Positions 53,482 to 61,833 of a DNA stretch of 64,000 bases are shown here, one piece after another. The stretch is from positions 2,046,001 through 2,110,000 of the forward strand of contig CP064985.1 of assembly GCA_016699675.1 (NCBI GenBank), written 5' to 3'. The first letter of the stretch is position 1, and each line of letters starts with the position of its first letter. The DNA is from Austwickia sp. (lineage in GTDB: Bacteria > Actinomycetota > Actinomycetes > Actinomycetales > Dermatophilaceae). Position numbers and translations under genes: made by a program. Under the pieces are notes generated by a model. The model had not been told where the DNA came from. It ran no database searches and was given only the letters and a program-made list of their open reading frames with translations.

Positions 53482-54455
53482 AGCTTCCTGGCCGGCTCCG
53501 ACTGCCGGCATTGCCCAGGCTGCCATGGTCCGCCAGCACGTCGAGGCCGCCCGACATGTCAGTCCCGCCAGGGATGCCCGGGACGCCCGGCACGCCCGGG
53601 TCGACGTCCGACGGCGACGGCTCCGGGGTGGCGCCGTGGCTTCTGCCCGTGATCGCGTGGCAGGGGCTGCGCGTGCGGCGGACGACCGTCGTGCTGCCCG
53701 AGGCCGGGGGACCTCGAACGGGTCTGGTGGCCGCCCCGGATAGGGCGTCGGACCTGCCCAGCTCGGCGCAGACCACCGGCGCGGCGGCGGGCCCGTTCCA
53801 GCTGCTCGTGCTGGGCGAGTCGACGGCTGCGGGGGTGGGTGCGCAGACCCACGCCGAGGCCCTCACCGGGCACCTGGCGGCGCTGCTGGCCGAGTCCACC
53901 CGTCAGCCGGTGCAGTGGACCGTGGTCGCCCGCAGCGGCGCGACCCTGCAGCGCATTCGGCACCGGTTGCTGCCCGAGGTGGTGGCGGTCCCGGGAGGGT
54001 ACGACCTCGTGGTCCTGCTCGCCGGCGTCAACGACGTGCTCACCCGGCGCGCTCCGGCCGGGTGGGCGCAGGACATCGAGGCCGTCCGGGACGGACTGCT
54101 GCCGCTGCTCGCACCGCGCGGCCGGGTCGTCCTCACCGGCGTGCCGTCGTTCCTCGACTTTCCGTCGCTGCCCCGGCCCCTCTCGGCGTACCTGGATCAG
54201 CACGGCCGTTCCCTCGACGCGCGCACGGCGGCACTCGCCGGCGACCGCGTGCTCTGGGTCTCCTCCCGCGAGGTCATGGCCGTTCCGGCCGAGCAACCGG
54301 GCAGCGGCGCGGGCGACGCTGCTGCCGACGCCGGTGCGCACCCCGCCCACGCGACGGGGGAGCGCGCGACGGCGGACTGGTTCGCGGCGGACGGCTTTCA
54401 CCCGGGGCCGCAGGGGTACGCCGTGTGGGCCCGGGCCCTCGCCGCGCGTCTCTGA
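53478..54455 (+). CDS. SGNH/GDSL hydrolase
   Basis: A 325-residue esterase/lipase-like protein. The SGNH blocks are in order: LLVLGESTAAGVGAQ (catalytic Ser, block I), a Gly/Ala in VVARSGATLQRIR (block II), LLAGVNDVLTR (block III) and ADGFHPGPQGYAVWA (Asp-x-x-His, block V). The first 90 residues are Pro/Gly-rich with no clear signal peptide. Likely an acyl-ester hydrolase acting on a small or lipid substrate. Confidence 0.87.
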   Translation: MKLPGRLRLPALPRLPWSASTSRPPDMSVPPGMPGTPGTPGSTSDGDGSGVAPWLLPVIAWQGLRVRRTTVVLPEAGGPRTGLVAAPDRASDLPSSAQTTGAAAGPFQLLVLGESTAAGVGAQTHAEALTGHLAALLAESTRQPVQWTVVARSGATLQRIRHRLLPEVVAVPGGYDLVVLLAGVNDVLTRRAPAGWAQDIEAVRDGLLPLLAPRGRVVLTGVPSFLDFPSLPRPLSAYLDQHGRSLDARTAALAGDRVLWVSSREVMAVPAEQPGSGAGDAAADAGAHPAHATGERATADWFAADGFHPGPQGYAVWARALAARL

Positions 54456-54518
54456 CCCGCCGTGACCCGACGTTAACCCGTGCCGCCGCGGCCATCGCTC
54501 GGCTGATGCCAGAGGCCC

Positions 54519-54974
54519 ATGGATGACGTGCTCGTCGACTTCTGCCTGCTCAAGCTCGACGCCATGATCGACCTGGTGGCCGGCCTGACCGACGACGAGG
54601 CCAACGCCCGGCCGGCGCCGGGGGCCAACACGGCGTACATGTTGGTCTCCCACTGCCTCGGGATGTCCCGGAACTGGTCGAGCACGGTGAACCTCGGGGT
54701 GCCGGTGCCCCGCGACCGCGACGCCGAGTTCGTCGCGTCCGGGCCGGTCCTGGAGCTGGTGGCGCGCGCCCGCGGCGTACGGGAGCAGTTCGCCGCCGAC
54801 GCGCGGTCCGTCCCTGGCGACGAGGCGCCCGCGGCGCTGCCCGCGCGGCTCGACCTGCGGGAGCGCCCCTGGGCGCGCACGACCGGCGGGGTGCTCCTGC
54901 ACGTGTTCGAGGAGCTCTGCCAGCACCTGGGTCATCTGGAGGTCACGCGGGACGTCGTACAGGCTCGCAGCTGA
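54519..54974 (+). CDS. DinB/DUF664-like protein
   Basis: A 151-residue four-helix protein of the DinB superfamily. A metal-binding His triad is suggested by LVSHCLGMSRNW and FEELCQHLGHLEVTRD. Relatives in actinobacteria include mycothiol-dependent enzymes, but the specific role is open. Start ATG 54519 follows a weak AGAGG. Confidence 0.75.
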   Translation: MDDVLVDFCLLKLDAMIDLVAGLTDDEANARPAPGANTAYMLVSHCLGMSRNWSSTVNLGVPVPRDRDAEFVASGPVLELVARARGVREQFAADARSVPGDEAPAALPARLDLRERPWARTTGGVLLHVFEELCQHLGHLEVTRDVVQARS

Positions 54975-55044
54975 TCGGCGGTTGGGGCGCCGGACTCCCG
55001 GCGCTGGTCGGCGCGGGCGGGTGCGGCCCCGGCCGGATGGTGAC

Positions 55045-55075
55045 TTGCGTTGGAGTCCACTCCAGCGCTTAGCGT
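55045..55075 (+). promoter_or_regulatory. MerR-type promoter with 19-bp spacer and dyad
   Basis: TTGCGT (55045-55050), a 19-base spacer and TAGCGT (55070-55075), the latter seven bases before the ATG at 55083. The spacer contains the perfect dyad TGGAGT-CC-ACTCCA (55051-55064). An overlong spacer holding the operator is the hallmark of promoters activated by MerR-family proteins through DNA twisting, here most likely by the MerR protein encoded next. Confidence 0.8.
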
Positions 55076-55082
55076 CACGGCC

Positions 55083-55586
55083 ATGGACAACTCGGCACGC
55101 GGCGCCCGGACCGCCGTCCGCGAACCCGATCCGGCCGGCGACCTGGCTGACCCGGGGGTCGCCGTGGGGATCGCCGACGTTGCGGCGGCGACGGGGCTGA
55201 CCCGGGACACGCTGCGCTGGTACGAGCGAGAGGGCCTCATCCCCGCGGTGTCGCGCGGCGGCGACGGACGGCGCCGGTACGACGCCGCCACCGTTCGACT
55301 CATCGAGCTGCTGCTGCGGTTGCGGCGCACCGGCATGCCGGTCGCCGACATGAAGCGGTTCGTCGAGCTGCTCGGCGAGGGCGCCGCCAGCCACGGCCGG
55401 CGGATGGCCCTGCTGCAAGCCCAGCGGCTGCGCGTGCTTGCCGTGCAGCGCCAACTCGCGGACGACCTGGCCGCGATCGACGCGAAGATCCAGCACTACG
55501 CCCACCTCATCGACGCAGGTCAGGACTGCGGCGAGCGACCCATCGACAACGCCGACCTGCGGGACCGACAACGGAGGACCAGATGA
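55083..55586 (+). CDS. MerR family transcriptional regulator
   Basis: A 167-residue regulator: the helix-turn-helix and wing are VGIADVAAATGLTRDTLRWY and EREGLIPAVSRGGDGRRRYD, followed by the dimerisation helix. The end has a single Cys (AGQDCGERP), so no metal site like that of MerR or CueR is evident; a stress or small-molecule signal is more likely. It overlaps the aldo/keto reductase gene (ATGA) and should autoregulate through its own 19-bp-spacer promoter. Confidence 0.9.
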   Translation: MDNSARGARTAVREPDPAGDLADPGVAVGIADVAAATGLTRDTLRWYEREGLIPAVSRGGDGRRRYDAATVRLIELLLRLRRTGMPVADMKRFVELLGEGAASHGRRMALLQAQRLRVLAVQRQLADDLAAIDAKIQHYAHLIDAGQDCGERPIDNADLRDRQRRTR

Positions 55587-56656
55587 GCACCGACCCGACC
55601 ACCATGCTGCCCACCGTCGCCCTCGGCCCCCGCGACGCGCGCGTGGCCGATCCCCTGGTCACGAGCCGACTGGGATTCGGCGGGATGGCCCTGACGCGCG
55701 TCTACGGCGCGACCGACCCCGCGCAGGCCCGCGCGACGCTGCACGCCGCGATCGACCTCGGCGTCACCTTCCTCGACACCGCCGACGTGTACGGCGAGCC
55801 CAGGCCGGGCAGCACCGGCCCGGCCGGCACCAACGAAGAGCTGTTCGGCGAGGTCCTCGCGACGCGCGGCGCGGAGGTCCAGCTGGCCACCAAGTTCGGC
55901 ATCACGGGGGCGATCGGCCGGGCCGTCGACGACGTACGGCGGGTGCGCGGCGACCGGGACTACGTGCACGCGGCGTGTGACGCCTCGCTGCGCCGTCTCG
56001 GGGTGGACGTCATCGACCTCTATTACTGCCACCGCCCCGACCTCACCCTGCCCATCGAGGAGACCGTCGGGGCGATGGCCGAGCTGGTCGCGGCGGGAAA
56101 GGTGCGCCATCTCGGCCTGTCCGAGGTCACTGGCGCCGAGCTGCGCCGGGCCGCCGCCGTCCACCCGATCGCCGCCGTCCAGAGCGAATGGAGCATCTGG
56201 TCGCGCGACGTCGAGGCCGGCGTCGTGCCGGCGGCCCGGGAGGTGGGCGCAGGGTTCGTGCCGTACTCGCCGTTGGGCCGGGGCTTTCTGATTGGAACGC
56301 TCACTCGGGCGCAGGTGGCCGGCGGGATGCTGGCGGGGCAGCCACGGTACGACGAGCACTTCGAGGCCAACCAGGCCGTGGTGGGCGCCGTCCGAGCGGT
56401 GGCCGACGAGGTCGGCGCGACGGCGGCCCAGGTCGCGCTGGCCTGGCTCTACGCCCAGGGGGAGCGGCTCGGACTGCCCGTTGTGACTATCCCGGGCACG
56501 CGCCGCGCCGAGCGGGTCGCGGAGAACGCGGGAGCGGTGACCCTGACCCTCACCGCCCCGCAGCTGGAGCGCCTTGACGCGGCCAGTCGAGCCGTGGTCG
56601 GCGCCCGCAACCTGACGTTCACCGAGCGGGGCTGGATCTCGGCCGATCGCGAATGA
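55583..56656 (+). CDS. Aldo/keto reductase
   Basis: A 357-residue TIM-barrel NADPH oxidoreductase. The catalytic tetrad is Asp and Tyr in FLDTADVYGEP, Lys in LATKFGIT and His in YYCHRPDLT. NADPH binding is in FVPYSPLGRGFLIG and TIPGTRRAERVAEN. It reduces aldehydes or ketones. In MerR-linked pairs it usually answers toxic carbonyl or redox stress. Its start overlaps the merR-type gene stop. Confidence 0.92.
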   Translation: MSTDPTTMLPTVALGPRDARVADPLVTSRLGFGGMALTRVYGATDPAQARATLHAAIDLGVTFLDTADVYGEPRPGSTGPAGTNEELFGEVLATRGAEVQLATKFGITGAIGRAVDDVRRVRGDRDYVHAACDASLRRLGVDVIDLYYCHRPDLTLPIEETVGAMAELVAAGKVRHLGLSEVTGAELRRAAAVHPIAAVQSEWSIWSRDVEAGVVPAAREVGAGFVPYSPLGRGFLIGTLTRAQVAGGMLAGQPRYDEHFEANQAVVGAVRAVADEVGATAAQVALAWLYAQGERLGLPVVTIPGTRRAERVAENAGAVTLTLTAPQLERLDAASRAVVGARNLTFTERGWISADRE

Positions 56657-56686
56657 CCGGGCCCGACGCCGCAGGTCAGCCGCGGG

Positions 56687-57730
56687 TCATCGCAGCGCCG
56701 CCATGACGACCTCGGTCATCAGCGCGTGGCCCGCGGCGTTGAGGTGGTCGCCGTCGTCGGCGAGCAGGCCGGTGATGTCGCGGGTGCCGTCCGGGCCGTG
56801 AAAGGCCGTCCGGACCTCGACGTACGTGCCCCCGCGCGACCGCGTGACGTCCTCGATGACGGCATTGGCGCGCAGGGTCAGCGCGGCGCTGCCGCTCACC
56901 CACGCCGGCCCCTCGGCCCGCCCCACGGCGCCGTCGGTGACCACATTCCAGTAGCCGGTGACGGCCAGCCGCGCACCCGCCTTGAGGCTCGCGGCCACCC
57001 GCTCCTCGATGTGGTCCAGCTCGCTGCGGATCGTGGCCAGGGTCTTTTCGAAGCAGCCGGCCAGCGCGGCGTCGGCGCACCTCGGGTCGGTGAGCAGGGC
57101 CGGGTCGACGTCGTTGGCGCCGATGGTGAGGATCACCAGGTCGGCCCGCGCCAGGTGGCGCTGCAGGCCGGCGTCGGCGAGCTGGGCGAGGACGTCGCCG
57201 GTGGTGTAGCCCGAGACCGCGTGGTTGTAGATCACGGCGCCGTTGCTGGTGGCGGCGGCGTAGCGGTGGCCGACCTCGTCGACGTACGTCGTACAGCCCG
57301 GGCAGTTGGCTCCGGCGGGGATGGAGTCGCCGAGGCCGACGACCACCCTGGCGGCGTCGGCCCGGGAGCCGGACGTCCCGGGGACGGTCCGGCCGGTGGG
57401 CGTCCCGGCGCCGGGACTCACGCCCGGACTCGGGGTGGGCTGGCGGGCCCGGTTGCGGCCGGGATCGCGGGCGCGGCGGGTCTCGGCCCTCGGAGCACTC
57501 GAACCACCGGAACCGCCCAGACCGGCTGCGCCCGGCGCGGGGTAACGGGTGGTGACGGCCGGCGACGCGGCCGCCCGAACCGCCGGCGCCCCGTCCTCGG
57601 GCGTGCCGCGGTAGGCCCGCAGGCCCGCGACGAGAGCGCAGGCCACGACGACCGCGCAGAGCGCGAGGAGGAGCACGCGCCGACGCCCGGGCGGCGATGC
57701 TCTGACGGATGTCAGTCGTCGCCGGAGCAT
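56687..57730 (-). CDS. Membrane-anchored SGNH/GDSL hydrolase
   Basis: A 347-residue protein. A basic N-terminus and one hydrophobic segment (VLLLALCAVVVACALVAGLR, residues about 19-38) anchor it. A Pro/Ser/Thr/Arg-rich linker of about 100 residues leads to the SGNH domain: VVVGLGDSIPAGANC, LTIGANDVDPALL and DDGDHLNAAGHAL. Cysteines in ANCPGC and ALAGCF could form disulphides, fitting an exported esterase. It is convergent with the aldo/keto reductase gene. Confidence 0.87.
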   Translation of the reverse strand: MLRRRLTSVRASPPGRRRVLLLALCAVVVACALVAGLRAYRGTPEDGAPAVRAAASPAVTTRYPAPGAAGLGGSGGSSAPRAETRRARDPGRNRARQPTPSPGVSPGAGTPTGRTVPGTSGSRADAARVVVGLGDSIPAGANCPGCTTYVDEVGHRYAAATSNGAVIYNHAVSGYTTGDVLAQLADAGLQRHLARADLVILTIGANDVDPALLTDPRCADAALAGCFEKTLATIRSELDHIEERVAASLKAGARLAVTGYWNVVTDGAVGRAEGPAWVSGSAALTLRANAVIEDVTRSRGGTYVEVRTAFHGPDGTRDITGLLADDGDHLNAAGHALMTEVVMAALR

Positions 57731-57797
57731 GGGATCGCTCGCGCCGCAGTCACTGTGGTCGGCCCGCGTCGATCAGCGTCGGTCCGCGTCGGGGCGG

Positions 57798-58157
57798 TCA
57801 GGCCCCGGCCAGGAACGGGGCGACCCGCTCGGTGGGGCGGCCGATGATGGCCCGGTCGCCGCGGACCAGCACCGGACGTTCCATGAGCGCGGGCCGCGCG
57901 GCGAGCACGTCGGCGACCTGCTCGGCCGTCTGCACGTCGGCGTCGGTCAGGCCCGCCTCCGCGAACGCCGGGTCGCGACGGACCAGGGCGCTCGGCGGAT
58001 CTTCGAGCTTGCCGAGGAGATCGAGCAGGTCGGCGCGGGTGGGGGCCGTCTTGAGGTACTCGACCACCTCCGCGTCGGTCCCGCTGGCCTGGACGGCGGT
58101 CAAGGCCGCCCGGGACTTGCTGCACCGGGGGTTGTGGAACAGTCGCACGTCGCTCAT
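57798..58157 (-). CDS. arsC: ArsC-family arsenate reductase-like protein
   Basis: A 119-residue thioredoxin-fold protein with the ArsC signature FHNPRCSKSRAALTA (catalytic Cys) and the downstream EVVEYLKTAPTRADL, RPVLVRGDRAIIGRP segments. It matches plasmid R773-type ArsC, which reduces arsenate with glutaredoxin. The Spx/YffB group has the same fold, but the Arg after the catalytic motif and the RPV-GRP segment favour ArsC. No ars efflux genes lie nearby. Confidence 0.8.
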   Translation of the reverse strand: MSDVRLFHNPRCSKSRAALTAVQASGTDAEVVEYLKTAPTRADLLDLLGKLEDPPSALVRRDPAFAEAGLTDADVQTAEQVADVLAARPALMERPVLVRGDRAIIGRPTERVAPFLAGA

Positions 58158-58213
58158 GGCCCTAGTCTGCCGAAGTCCGACGCGCCGTCGCCGGCCGCGG
58201 TCGGCGCCGTCGG

Positions 58214-58735
58214 TCAGCACTCGCGCTCGAACGGCACCTTGTACCAGCCGCCCACGTGGTGCGCGATGTCCTCCGGGCCGGTCGCCTCGGTGGTCTCCAG
58301 CACGCGCACGTCGCCCGCGAAGCAGCGGCCCAGAATCACCCTGGCGCGGTTGACGTGCCAGCGGAAGGTGATCGCCTGCACGGAGTGCCACCCGTTCGCC
58401 TCGGCGAGGCGCCGCAGCTCCTGCCCCTCCCCGCGGGTGGTGCCCGGCTCCGGCTCGAAGCACGTCACGGGGTAGGCGCGCCGCTGGGTGCAGGCCGGCA
58501 GCTTGCGCGCCGACCAAGTGGAGTCCACCGAAATCACGAGAGCCTTCGCCCTCCCCGCAGCCATCAGCTCCTCAGCCACCCTCACGCGCTCGGGAAACGG
58601 CGGCCCGAGGACGAGAACGGCGTCGCTGGTGCCCGGCGCGTCCGGCCGGTCGCCCAGCACCAGCGGGAGGGGTGCCGCGAGGGCCACGCCGACGGCGGCG
58701 GCCGCGCCGAGGAGGGCCCGGCGGGACGGTCTCAT
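58214..58735 (-). CDS. SanA/YdcF-like (DUF218) exported protein
   Basis: A 173-residue protein. An Arg-rich N-terminus and hydrophobic run (ALLGAAAAVGVALAAPLPLVLG) form a signal or anchor. A DUF218-type domain follows: TSDAVLVLGPPFPERV, AKALVISVDSTWSAR and FRWHVNRARVIL. Cys residues in LPACTQRRAY and TCFEPEPG may pair. DUF218 proteins are linked to envelope integrity. GAGGGC precedes the ATG at 58735. It is divergent from the EamA transporter gene. Confidence 0.75.
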   Translation of the reverse strand: MRPSRRALLGAAAAVGVALAAPLPLVLGDRPDAPGTSDAVLVLGPPFPERVRVAEELMAAGRAKALVISVDSTWSARKLPACTQRRAYPVTCFEPEPGTTRGEGQELRRLAEANGWHSVQAITFRWHVNRARVILGRCFAGDVRVLETTEATGPEDIAHHVGGWYKVPFEREC

Positions 58736-58773
58736 GCCCTCATGGTGCCCGACGCCGCTGCGGACCCCGGGCC

Positions 58774-58779
58774 TAGAGT
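58774..58779 (+). promoter_or_regulatory. Leaderless -10 element TAGAGT
   Basis: TAGAGT plus seven bases (TTCTCGC) then the GTG at 58787. Confidence 0.6.
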
Positions 58780-58786
58780 TTCTCGC

Positions 58787-59689
58787 GTGACGATGCCGGG
58801 GCAGGGACGGGACGGGGCCGAACGCTGGGCACCCGCGTTCGTCCTGGCCGCCGCCGTGCTGTGGGGCTTCCTCGGGATCTTCGGCAAGCAGGCCCAGGCC
58901 GAGGGGGCCACCCCGCTGGAGGTGGGCTTTTGGCGGGCGACGATCGGGGCGGTCCTGTTCGGGGTGCACGCCGCGTTGCTGCGGGCCCGCCTTCCCCGGG
59001 GGCGAGACCTGGCGGTGACGGCCGCGTTCGGCGTCGTCGGGGTGAGCGTGTTCTACGGCAGCTATCAGGTGGCGGTCCGGGACGGCGGGGCGAGCCTGGC
59101 GGCGGTGCTCCTCTACACGGCGCCGGCGTTCGTGGCGGTCCTGTCCGCGCTCCTGCTGTCCGAGCGGTTGGGCCGACGGGAGCTGGTCGGTGTCGTCGTC
59201 TCGTTCGCGGGCATCGTCGCGATCAGCGCCGGCGGTGGCGAGGGGGTCCGGGTGACGCCGGTCGCCGTGGCCGCCGGGGTGACGGCGGGCTTCACCTACG
59301 CGCTCTATTACCTGTTCGGGCGCCGCTACTTCCCCACGTACGCCCCGTCGGCCCTCTTCGCCGTGATGATGCCGGTCGGTGCGCTGTGCCTGCTGCCGGT
59401 CGCGCACCCGCAGGGGCACTCGGCGTGGGGGTGGCTGAACCTGGTCGCGGTGGGCGTGCTGTGCACCTACGTCACCTACACGCTCAACTCGGCGGGCCTG
59501 CGCCACCTGCCGGGCACCCGCGCCAGCGTGATCTCCTCGGTCGAGCCCGTGGTCGCGGCCTCGCTCGCGGCCCTCCTCTTCGGCGAGCGGCTCTCCCCGG
59601 CCGCCCTCGTCGGGGCCGCCGCGGTCGTGGGGGCGGCGCTGCTGCTCAGCACGGCCCCGCAGGCCGACGCCGCCGAACTCCCGGGCTAG
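58787..59689 (+). CDS. EamA/DMT family transporter
   Basis: A 300-residue ten-span drug/metabolite transporter with two EamA repeats, WAPAFVLAAAVLWGFLGIFG and VTAGFTYALYYLFGRRYFP, each ending in an E-R-L segment (LLSERLGRRELVG, LFGERLSPAALVG). It probably exports a metabolite or amino acid. The GTG at 58787 is fixed by the leaderless promoter; an ATG at 58793 is an alternative. Confidence 0.88.
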   Translation: MTMPGQGRDGAERWAPAFVLAAAVLWGFLGIFGKQAQAEGATPLEVGFWRATIGAVLFGVHAALLRARLPRGRDLAVTAAFGVVGVSVFYGSYQVAVRDGGASLAAVLLYTAPAFVAVLSALLLSERLGRRELVGVVVSFAGIVAISAGGGEGVRVTPVAVAAGVTAGFTYALYYLFGRRYFPTYAPSALFAVMMPVGALCLLPVAHPQGHSAWGWLNLVAVGVLCTYVTYTLNSAGLRHLPGTRASVISSVEPVVAASLAALLFGERLSPAALVGAAAVVGAALLLSTAPQADAAELPG

Positions 59690-59766
59690 CCGCCGCGGTC
59701 GGGAGGCGGCGCGGCGGCGCGGCTGGCCGGTGCTCGTGGGCTGGCGCCCGATGGCAGCATGTGAGC

Positions 59767-61833
59767 GTGACGCGCTCGCAGGACGACCCCCGCACCCTTC
59801 CCTACGGCACGTGGCCCTCGCCCATCACGGCCGAGCTGCTCACCACGGCCTCCAGCGTCCGGCCGGCGCCCTGGGCCGACGGGCCGGCCGTGTACGTGCT
59901 GGCCACCCGCCCGGACACCGGCGCGCAGGCCCACCTGGTCCGGCTGGAGGGACCGCTCGCCGCGAGCCCGGATGAGCTGATGGGCAGCGAGGTCAGCCCG
60001 CCGGGGTTCAGCGTGGTCTCCCGGGTGCACGAGTACGGCGGCGGCGAGTACGCCGTCCGCGACGGGGTGATCCTGGCGGTGGAGCGCAGCACGCAGCGGC
60101 TCTGGCGGCTGGACGGAACGCCGCGGCCGCTGGTCGCGGAGGCCCCGGATGCGCGGGTCCGCTTCGCGGCCATGGAGATCGACGCGAGGCGCGGGATCGC
60201 GTACGTCGTGCGCGAGGACCACCGGGGCGTCCCCGAGCATCGCCCCGAACCGGTGAACGCGCTGGTCCGAGTGCCGCTGGACCCCCAGCCCGACAATAAT
60301 CTGCCCGACGCGGAGCGCGGCCGGCCGCTGGCCATCGCGAGGCGGGCCGGTCAGGAGTCCGGAGCCGATCCCGACTTCGTCATCGACCCGGTGCTCTCCC
60401 CGGACGGGGCCCGGCTGGCGTGGGTGCAGTGGCGCCACCCGCACATGCCCTGGGACGCCGCCGAGGTCTGGGTGGGCGAGCTCGACGACCGCGGCGACCT
60501 CCACGACGCCCGCCTGCTGGCCGGCGGGCCGGACCGCGCGGCGTTCGAGCCGGTCTGGCTGAGTCCGGACCGACTCGCCGTCCTCGACGAGCGGACCGGC
60601 TGGGTCAACCCGTACCTCATCGACGTCGGCACCGGCGCGACGACCGCGCTCCATCCGGTCGAGGAGGAGTACGGCGCGCCGCCCTGGACCCCGCGGACCC
60701 GAACGATGACGGCGCTGCCCGACGGTCGCCTCGTCGCGGTCCGCTGGATCGACGGATTCGCCCAGCTCACGCTGCTCGACCCGGCCCTGGCCGGAAGCCC
60801 CGGGGCGGCCCGTGACCTGGGCCCACGGCGCGCGTTGGCGGGGTACCTCTCGGTGTGGGAGAGCCCCGGCGGGGCGCGGGTGGTGCTGCGGTCGGCGTAC
60901 TCGGACCGTCCCGCGGCCGTCGTCGCGCTCGACCCGGACACGGGCACGGAGGACACGGAGAAGCCGCTCTGGCGGTACGGGCAGCAGGTGCCGACGGGTT
61001 TCGTGGCCGACCCCCGACCGGTGAGCTGGCCCGGGCAGGGCGGCGCGACGACGTACGGCTTCCTCTACCTGCCCACGCACCCCGAGGTGACCGGGCCGCC
61101 CGACCAGCTGCCGCCGCTGGTGGTGCTCTCGCACGGTGGCCCGACGTCGGCGACGTTCCCCATGCAGGCGGCGGCGACGGCGTACTGGACCTCGCGCGGC
61201 ATCGCGGTGCTCGACGTGAACTACGGCGGCTCGACCGGCTACGGGCGGGCGTACCGCGAGCGGCTCGCCGGAAGCTGGGGGATCGTCGACGCCGGCGACT
61301 GCGTCCGCGGCGCGCAACACCTCGCCGACACGGGGGTCGTCGACGGAGCGCGGCTGGCGGTGCGGGGCGGGTCGGCCGGCGGGTACGTCACCTTGGCGGC
61401 CCTGACCTTCCACGACGTGTTCACGGCGGGCCTTTCGTCGTACGGCATCTCCGACCTGTCCGCCCTCGCCCGCGACACGCACAAGTTCGAGTCGCGCTAC
61501 ACCTGGCGGCTGGTGGGGCCGTGGCCAGAGGCGGAGGAGACGTACGCCGAGCGCTCCCCGATCCACCACGTGGACCGGCTCGACACCCCGTTGCTGCTGC
61601 TGCAGGGCTCGGAGGACAAGGTCGTCCCGCCCGACCAGGCGCGGCTCATGGCGGATGCGGTGCGGGTCAAGGGGGTGCCGGTGGCGCTGATCGAGTTCGC
61701 CCGGGAGGGCCATGGCTTCCGCGAGCCGGCCAACGTGATCCGGGCGCTGGAGGCCGAGGTCAGCTTCCTCGCGCAGGTGTGGGGCTACCGGCCGGGGGAC
61801 GCCATCGACCCGGTGCCGATCGACAACCTCTAG
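59767..61833 (+). CDS. S9 family prolyl oligopeptidase
   Basis: A 688-residue peptidase with an N-terminal beta-propeller (for example VSRVHEYGGGEYAVRDGVI) and a C-terminal alpha/beta-hydrolase domain. The catalytic Ser536 is in VRGGSAGGYVTLAAL, Asp in LLQGSEDKVVPPDQA and His in FAREGHGFRE. It resembles dipeptidyl/acylaminoacyl peptidases and has no signal peptide, so it acts on oligopeptides in the cytosol. The GTG at 59767 gives a normal family N-terminus. It is convergent and overlaps the stop of the multicopper oxidase gene by four bases. Confidence 0.9.
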   Translation: MTRSQDDPRTLPYGTWPSPITAELLTTASSVRPAPWADGPAVYVLATRPDTGAQAHLVRLEGPLAASPDELMGSEVSPPGFSVVSRVHEYGGGEYAVRDGVILAVERSTQRLWRLDGTPRPLVAEAPDARVRFAAMEIDARRGIAYVVREDHRGVPEHRPEPVNALVRVPLDPQPDNNLPDAERGRPLAIARRAGQESGADPDFVIDPVLSPDGARLAWVQWRHPHMPWDAAEVWVGELDDRGDLHDARLLAGGPDRAAFEPVWLSPDRLAVLDERTGWVNPYLIDVGTGATTALHPVEEEYGAPPWTPRTRTMTALPDGRLVAVRWIDGFAQLTLLDPALAGSPGAARDLGPRRALAGYLSVWESPGGARVVLRSAYSDRPAAVVALDPDTGTEDTEKPLWRYGQQVPTGFVADPRPVSWPGQGGATTYGFLYLPTHPEVTGPPDQLPPLVVLSHGGPTSATFPMQAAATAYWTSRGIAVLDVNYGGSTGYGRAYRERLAGSWGIVDAGDCVRGAQHLADTGVVDGARLAVRGGSAGGYVTLAALTFHDVFTAGLSSYGISDLSALARDTHKFESRYTWRLVGPWPEAEETYAERSPIHHVDRLDTPLLLLQGSEDKVVPPDQARLMADAVRVKGVPVALIEFAREGHGFREPANVIRALEAEVSFLAQVWGYRPGDAIDPVPIDNL

